A DNA stretch of 33,406 bases. Source: Hoeflea sp. BAL378 (GTDB lineage: Bacteria > Pseudomonadota > Alphaproteobacteria > Rhizobiales > Rhizobiaceae). The position numbers and the translations under genes are program-made. The notes below the pieces were generated by a model that saw only the letters and a list, made by a program, of their open reading frames with translations, did not search any database and was not told where the DNA came from. Of the stretch, positions 27,228-33,406 are shown piece after piece. Location of the stretch: NCBI RefSeq assembly GCF_000759435.1, contig NZ_JRJG01000058.1, forward strand, positions 1 through 33,406. The letters are read 5' to 3'. The stretch's first letter is position 1; every line of letters starts with the position of its first letter.

Positions 27228-29243
27228 TTGCGGTTTTCCCCGTCCTTTCTTGATGAAATTCGCGACCGGGTTCCGATCTCGGACGTGATCGGCCGTCATG
27301 TCACCTGGGATCGCAAGAAGACCAACACCTCGCGCGGCGACTGGTGGGCCTGCTGCCCGTTCCATGGCGAGAAGTCGCCCTCCTTTCACTGCGAGGACCG
27401 CAAGGGCCGCTACCACTGCTTCGGCTGCGGCGTGTCGGGGGACCATTTCAAGTTCCTGACCGAGCTCGAAAGCCTCAATTTTCCCGAAGCGGTGCAGCGC
27501 GTGGCCGACATGGCCGGGATCCCCATGCCCGTGCAGGATCCCCAGGAGGCGCGGCGCGAGCGTCAGCGCGCCAGCCTAGAGGACGTCATGGAGATGGCGG
27601 CGTCGTTCTTCGAGCAGGAGCTGCAGGGCGCGCGCGGCGCCAAGGCCCGCGCCTACCTGCGCGACCGCGGCCTGTCCGGCCGCACCATCGCGGCCTTCCG
27701 GCTGGGCTACAGTCCCGACAGCCGCAGCGCGCTCAAGGAGCATCTGGCCTCGCGCGGCGTCGACAAGGACCAGATCGAGGCCTGCGGGCTGGTGGTGCAC
27801 GGGCCGGAAATCCCGGTCTCCTACGACCGCTTCCGCGACCGCATCATGTTCCCGATCCTGTCCTCGCGCGAACGCGTCATCGCCTTCGGCGGCCGCGCGC
27901 TGGCGCCGGGCGCGCCCGCCAAATACCTCAATTCCAACGAGACCGAGCTCTTCCACAAGGGCAACGTGCTTTATAATTACGCCCGCGCGCGCCGCGCCTC
28001 AGGCCAGGATGGCACGCTGATCGTGGTCGAGGGCTACATGGACGTGATCGCGCTGGCGCAGGCCGGCATCGACACGGCGATCGCGCCGCTCGGCACCGCG
28101 CTCACCGAAAACCAGCTCAAGCTCGCCTGGCGGGTGACGCCGCAGCCGGTCCTGTGCTTCGACGGCGACGAGGCCGGCCAGCGCGCCGCCAACCGCACCG
28201 TCGACCTGGCGCTGCCGCTGATCGGCGCCGGGCGGTCGCTCCGGATCGCCGTGCTGCCGCCGGGCAAGGATCCCGACGATCTGGTCCGCCAGGACGGCCG
28301 CGAGCCGTTCGACCAGCTGGTCGCCGCCGCACGGCCGCTGGCCGATGTCGTCTGGTCGCGCGAGGCCGGCAGCGGCGTGTTCGAAACGCCCGAAAGCCGC
28401 GCCGAACTTGAGGCCAGGCTCCGGCAGACGGTCTCGCTGATCGCCGACGAGAGCCTGCGCCGCCACTACCAGCAGGACATGCGCGACCGGATGCAGGCTT
28501 TTTTCGGCACCGGCTACGCCAACCGCGGCGCGGGCAAGGGCGGACGCGGCGCCTTTGGCCAGGATGCCTATGGCCAGGGCGGCTACCGGCAGGGCGGGTC
28601 GCGCGACGAGGGACGCGGCGGCCCGCGGCCAGGAGCGCAGGCGGGGCGGGCCATGGCGGTGTCCGAGCGGCTCGTCCGCTCCGGGCTGGTGCGCGGCCAC
28701 GCCGAGCTTCCCTCGCTGCGCGAGACCGTGCTGGTGATGACCATCGTCAACCATCCGCAGATGCTGCACGACGAATTCGACGAGCTCGCCGCGCTCGAAT
28801 TCGACGACAAGGGGCTGATGCGGGTGATGCAGGTGATGCTCGACGCGGCGTCGGCCGGCGGCCGGTTCGACCGCGAGCGGCTCATCGAGGCGCTGGAGGC
28901 GGACGGGCAGGGGGGCTTCATCGCCCGGCTGGAAAGCCAGGTCCGCAACGCGCGGATCTGGACGGCGACGGCAGAGGCAGCAGCCGAGGATGCGCACGAG
29001 GGCTACAATCAGGCGCTGGCGCTGCACAAGCGCACCCGGGCGCTCAAGTGGCAGAAGGCCGAACTCGAGCGCGACATCGCCGAGGCCACTGAATTGGGCG
29101 ACGGTGAGGCCATCCCCGGCCTGATGCTGGCGCTGCAGGAGGTTCAGCTCGAAGTGGCGCGGCTGGAAAACCAGGAAGCCATCATCGACGGCTTCGGCGT
29201 GCTCTCCGGGCGGATCAAGGGCGGCCGCGGCGGCGCGGGCTGA
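27228..29243 (+). CDS. dnaG: DNA primase
   Basis: DnaG makes RNA primers for replication. The 671-residue protein has the N-terminal zinc finger (C43, H46, C64, C67), the catalytic core with TOPRIM residues (Glu268 in VVEGYMDV; Asp312 and Asp314 in DGDEAG), and a helical C-terminal DnaB-binding domain. The conserved N-terminus (RFSPSFLDEIRDRVPISDVIG) begins right after a TTG codon at 27228, which has GGAGG 10 bases upstream, so a TTG start is chosen; no ATG fits. A Gly/Gln/Arg-rich low-complexity linker (about residues 425-475, with GGYRQGG-like repeats) separates core and helicase-binding domains. rpoD follows after a 416-base gap. Confidence 0.96.
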   Translation: MRFSPSFLDEIRDRVPISDVIGRHVTWDRKKTNTSRGDWWACCPFHGEKSPSFHCEDRKGRYHCFGCGVSGDHFKFLTELESLNFPEAVQRVADMAGIPMPVQDPQEARRERQRASLEDVMEMAASFFEQELQGARGAKARAYLRDRGLSGRTIAAFRLGYSPDSRSALKEHLASRGVDKDQIEACGLVVHGPEIPVSYDRFRDRIMFPILSSRERVIAFGGRALAPGAPAKYLNSNETELFHKGNVLYNYARARRASGQDGTLIVVEGYMDVIALAQAGIDTAIAPLGTALTENQLKLAWRVTPQPVLCFDGDEAGQRAANRTVDLALPLIGAGRSLRIAVLPPGKDPDDLVRQDGREPFDQLVAAARPLADVVWSREAGSGVFETPESRAELEARLRQTVSLIADESLRRHYQQDMRDRMQAFFGTGYANRGAGKGGRGAFGQDAYGQGGYRQGGSRDEGRGGPRPGAQAGRAMAVSERLVRSGLVRGHAELPSLRETVLVMTIVNHPQMLHDEFDELAALEFDDKGLMRVMQVMLDAASAGGRFDRERLIEALEADGQGGFIARLESQVRNARIWTATAEAAAEDAHEGYNQALALHKRTRALKWQKAELERDIAEATELGDGEAIPGLMLALQEVQLEVARLENQEAIIDGFGVLSGRIKGGRGGAG

Positions 29244-29402
29244 GAGTCGCCCGGGACTCGGCCGAATCGGCCCCCGGGCCTTGTGAATTCGCTCCGGGCC
29301 CCTACATAGGATCATCAGCGAACGAAACCGACGATGCAGGCAAAAGCGCGCTATTTACCGGATCCGCGCGGTTTTTGCCCGAATAGCCTTGACGGATGGG
29401 TT

Positions 29403-29431
29403 TTTTGTGGGAATCACCTGTTTGTTATAAT
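29403..29431 (+). promoter_or_regulatory. Candidate rpoD promoter with consensus -10
   Basis: A perfect TATAAT (29426-29431) lies 17 bases after TTTTGT (29403-29408). It sits in the 416-base dnaG-rpoD gap (29244-29659), giving rpoD its own transcript with a leader of about 220 bases. A 76-codon frame overlapping this promoter is not considered a gene. A TTAA-N7-TTAG motif lies further down at 29521-29535. Confidence 0.6.
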
Positions 29432-29659
29432 TCATGCACGATCAGGGGGCTCGGGGGCGGGCGCCGCTTGTGCGGTTTTCCGAAACCGGAGCCGCCGCGA
29501 GGATGAAAAGATCGGCATGGTTAACAGGGAATTAGGCATCCATACGCCACAACAAGCCGGGTGATTCGCAAACGCCGCCTGCCGATGGCGGGCGTCATGC
29601 GCCAGGGTCTGGCGCCGAGCAGATGTCAACCGAATGGAATCCGGGGAAAGTGACTGCCC

Positions 29660-31711
<2,052 letters not shown>

Positions 31712-31725
31712 TGCCTGCGGCCTCT

Positions 31726-31799
31726 CTCTCCCCTTGGGGAGAGAAAGCGATTTCAACGGCTTAGCCGACCCGCAGGGACGGCTAAACGTTAGAAATCGC
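31726..31799. repeat. Two hairpins downstream of rpoD
   Basis: The first stem is ctctcccc/ggggagag (31726-31743, loop tt). The second is a longer interrupted stem built from gcgatttc, aacg and ttagccg pairing with cggctaa, cgtt and gaaatcgc (31747-31799). They begin 15 bases after the rpoD stop codon and resemble the palindromic elements elsewhere in the window. Confidence 0.6.
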
Positions 31800-31843
31800 A
31801 AGTGAGGGGGAAAGCCCCGGAACGCCCGACCATCGCTGAATTG

Positions 31844-31877
31844 AACCCCGAAGCTGGCCTCCAGCTTCGGGGTTTTT
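31844..31877 (+). terminator. rpoD terminator
   Basis: A 14-base stem (aaccccgaagctgg with ccagcttcggggtt) around the loop cct ends in a run of five Ts. It is a canonical strong intrinsic terminator, 133 bases after the rpoD stop codon and after the two palindromes. Confidence 0.93.
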
Positions 31878-32010
31878 CGTTGCCGCTTCCAAGCTTCCTC
31901 GAACACCGCACCCACCACCCCCCGTCAGTCCGGCCCCCGAGCCGGACTCCAGCCACGACGCGTCCGCGTCGTGAAAGACTCCCTGGCGCCACGGACGTGG
32001 CGCAACTGGA

Positions 32011-32029
32011 TGCCGGGTCAAGCCCGGCA
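32011..32029. repeat. Short palindrome, same family as 2547-2669
   Basis: tgccggg-tcaag-cccggca forms a 7-base perfect stem with the same TCAAG loop as the pair at 2547-2669, followed by atgacgg. It lies in the 711-base gap between rpoD and the small membrane protein (31712-32422), where only repeats and the rpoD terminator were found. Confidence 0.6.
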
Positions 32030-32174
32030 TGACGGCGGAGGGGCCTGTCCGTCAGGCAAACCGCACATTCCTGTTGCATGGACCGCAGCTTTGGCGTGGA
32101 GTCTGGCGGTGAAAGATTGGCGCCCACACGTCAAGCAGGCCGCTGCGGCGGCCGTTGGTCTGTATGCTCCCTCC

Positions 32175-32286
32175 GTCGTCATCCCAGGGCCCCGACCCTG
32201 GGATCCATTCCGTGATTTCTCCGGGTCTTGATGGGCCCGTCCAGATCACGGAATGGATCCTCGGCTCGGGGGCCGAGGATGACGAC
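32175..32286. repeat. Composite 112-bp dyad element
   Basis: Outer arms gtcgtcatcc (32175-32184) and ggatgacgac (32277-32286) are exact inverse copies. Inner arms of 16 bases (32201-32216 and 32245-32260) are also exact. Each end forms its own hairpin (32181-32204 and 32257-32280). The nested symmetry points to a palindromic insertion unit rather than a terminator. Confidence 0.75.
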
Positions 32287-32422
32287 AGCGCGAGGGTCGG
32301 GCTGAGCCAATGCCCCGCGACATATGCGCCCATTGGCATATTTCCCGCTGGAAATCCCCGCCCGTCCGGCTGATAGGCATCGCAGCGGCGCCGCCGCACC
32401 CGTCCCATGCCGGAGCTCCCCG

Positions 32423-32656
32423 ATGCATTCCCTCGCCACCATTCTCGACCAGTTGCCCTGGAGCCTGATCCTCATCGCCTGCCTGACGCTCGGGCTCGCG
32501 CCCTTCGTGCCGGAGCCGCATCTCTGGGAGAAGCTGAAGATGCTGGCCTCAGGCACGCTCGTCAAGCCGATCGACATCTTCGATCTCGTGATGCACGCAG
32601 CCCCGTTCCTCCTCGCCGGGCTGAAGCTGGCGGTGGCGGCCCTGACCGCGAGATAG
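32423..32656 (+). CDS. Small conserved membrane protein (often labelled 'RND transporter')
   Basis: This 77-residue protein has two hydrophobic helices (about 11-30 and 57-76) around a conserved-looking loop with APFVPEPHLWEKLKML, then GTLVKPIDIFDLVMHAAPF. I recall very similar proteins in many proteobacteria, some labelled RND transporter, although they are far too small to be an RND pump; this is from memory. GGAG lies 7 bases before the start at 32423. Repeats lie upstream and a glutathione S-transferase gene is convergent downstream. Function unknown. Confidence 0.78.
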   Translation: MHSLATILDQLPWSLILIACLTLGLAPFVPEPHLWEKLKMLASGTLVKPIDIFDLVMHAAPFLLAGLKLAVAALTAR

Positions 32657-32894
32657 CCCGTCTCGTCCTCAAAGCCGGTGGTGCGCCAGGCCCCGGGTCA
32701 GGCGAGGCTGGCGTGGATCTCGGTCCGTAGCCCATCATCGCCGCGTGGCTCCGGCCGGGCGCGGCGCAGGGGCCGGTGTGGATGAAAGGCAGGACGGGGC
32801 CATGATCGTGCTCCGGTTCCACAGGAAGAAGGCCCCAATCCGGCCGATGCGGCGCAAACCGTCATCGACATCCGTCACGCGGCCGCGCGCCGCC

Positions 32895-33406
32895 CTACGT
32901 GCCGAATTCATGCGTGCGCCAGGCCTCGGCCACGGCCGGGGACTCGAGCACATGGGCCGTGAGCTCGGCAATCTCGGGCAATTGCATCGCCGGGGCGTGC
33001 CAGTCGGCGAGCATCGCCGCATAGACGTCGGTGATGGTCATCCGCGCGCCCAGCAGGAACGGTCCCTCGATGGCGGCGGCGAGCTGGGCGAAATCGCGGT
33101 CGAGGTCCTTGACCGCCTGGCGCCTGACGGCGTCGGCGGCCTCGGGCGAGGGGTCGTCGGTGTGACGCGGTGCGTAGTAGAAGCGCAGCACGTCGGGATA
33201 GATGTTGGCGGCCATGAAGACGAGCCACTGCACCGCCACGTTGCGGCCGGGCGAGCCGTGCGGCGGCAGCAGCCGCGCCTCGGGGAAGGTCTCGTCGAGC
33301 GCCAGCAGGATGGCGACGCTCTCGGCGATCACCTGGCCCGAGGGCAGCTCCAGCACCGGCACCTTGCCGGCGGGGTTGAGCTTGAGGAAGCCGGGCGAGG
33401 TGTGCG
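32895..33406 (-). CDS. Glutathione S-transferase (5' end outside window)
   Basis: At least 170 residues of a glutathione S-transferase are present; the N-terminus lies beyond 33406. The thioredoxin-fold part shows LNPAGKVPVLEL with the cis-proline, then the glutathione-binding ESVAIL segment. The helical C-terminal domain has FLLGARMTITDVYAAML, the N-capping-box motif of the family. It would be a cytosolic enzyme conjugating or reducing small molecules with glutathione. The first 20 or so residues, including the catalytic Ser/Cys/Tyr position, are missing, so the class cannot be assigned. Confidence 0.9.
   Translation of the reverse strand, partial: HTSPGFLKLNPAGKVPVLELPSGQVIAESVAILLALDETFPEARLLPPHGSPGRNVAVQWLVFMAANIYPDVLRFYYAPRHTDDPSPEAADAVRRQAVKDLDRDFAQLAAAIEGPFLLGARMTITDVYAAMLADWHAPAMQLPEIAELTAHVLESPAVAEAWRTHEFGT

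Noticed and set aside
29334-29564. 76-codon frame upstream of rpoD
   Set aside because: It contains the TATAAT promoter region, has no ribosome site and no protein-like composition.

Overview
The window is high-GC DNA from an alphaproteobacterium, most likely a member of the Hyphomicrobiales (Rhizobiales). The evidence is the gene content and sequence style: a long rhizobial-type CarB of about 1,163 residues, a FlaA-like flagellin whose ends match rhizobial flagellins, the carA / yqeY-like / dnaG / rpoD neighbourhood, and GC-rich palindromic intergenic elements of a kind common in that order. The genus cannot be fixed from the sequence alone; Hoeflea-like relatives are a guess.

Layout. 1-3180 is a small accessory stretch: a DUF2235 hydrolase, a lone HsdR-N-type nuclease-like protein, and a hicA-hicB toxin-antitoxin pair packed against the 3' end of carB. 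3188-6679 is carB. 6680-8708 holds a composite palindromic repeat, a small secreted c-type cytochrome and a YpfJ-type zinc metallopeptidase. 9017-13486 carries two chemoreceptors (CHASE3 type and HBM-like type) that share an almost identical 30-residue C-terminal tail ending in EWSEF. 13525-16471 holds an MscS-family channel and a divergent MATE exporter.

16615-20432 is a lower-GC segment: a PAS-like/LuxR regulator, a divergent oversized flagellin, and an unrecognised membrane-anchored coiled-coil protein. 20625-21979 is an MmyB-type XRE regulator divergent from a four-helix membrane protein, with a perfect dyad between them. 22056-31711 is the core macromolecular-synthesis neighbourhood: carA, divergent from a GatB/YqeY protein, then a LuxR-type solo and a GGDEF-EAL protein, then dnaG and rpoD. 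The window closes with a repeat-rich gap, a small conserved membrane protein and a glutathione S-transferase cut by the window end.

How the genes connect. CarA and CarB are the two subunits of carbamoyl-phosphate synthetase but are encoded about 15 kb apart. The chemoreceptors and the flagellin are motility genes, and each has a CtrA-like box upstream (one perfect TTAA-N7-TTAA, two with one mismatch), which suggests shared cell-cycle-linked control. The LuxR solo and the c-di-GMP protein sit convergently between yqeY and dnaG and look like a signalling insertion into a conserved neighbourhood. No rRNA, tRNA, CRISPR array or transposase was seen. The strongest candidates for something new are the low-GC flagellin / coiled-coil segment and the shared chemoreceptor tail; neither is proven to be a novel system.
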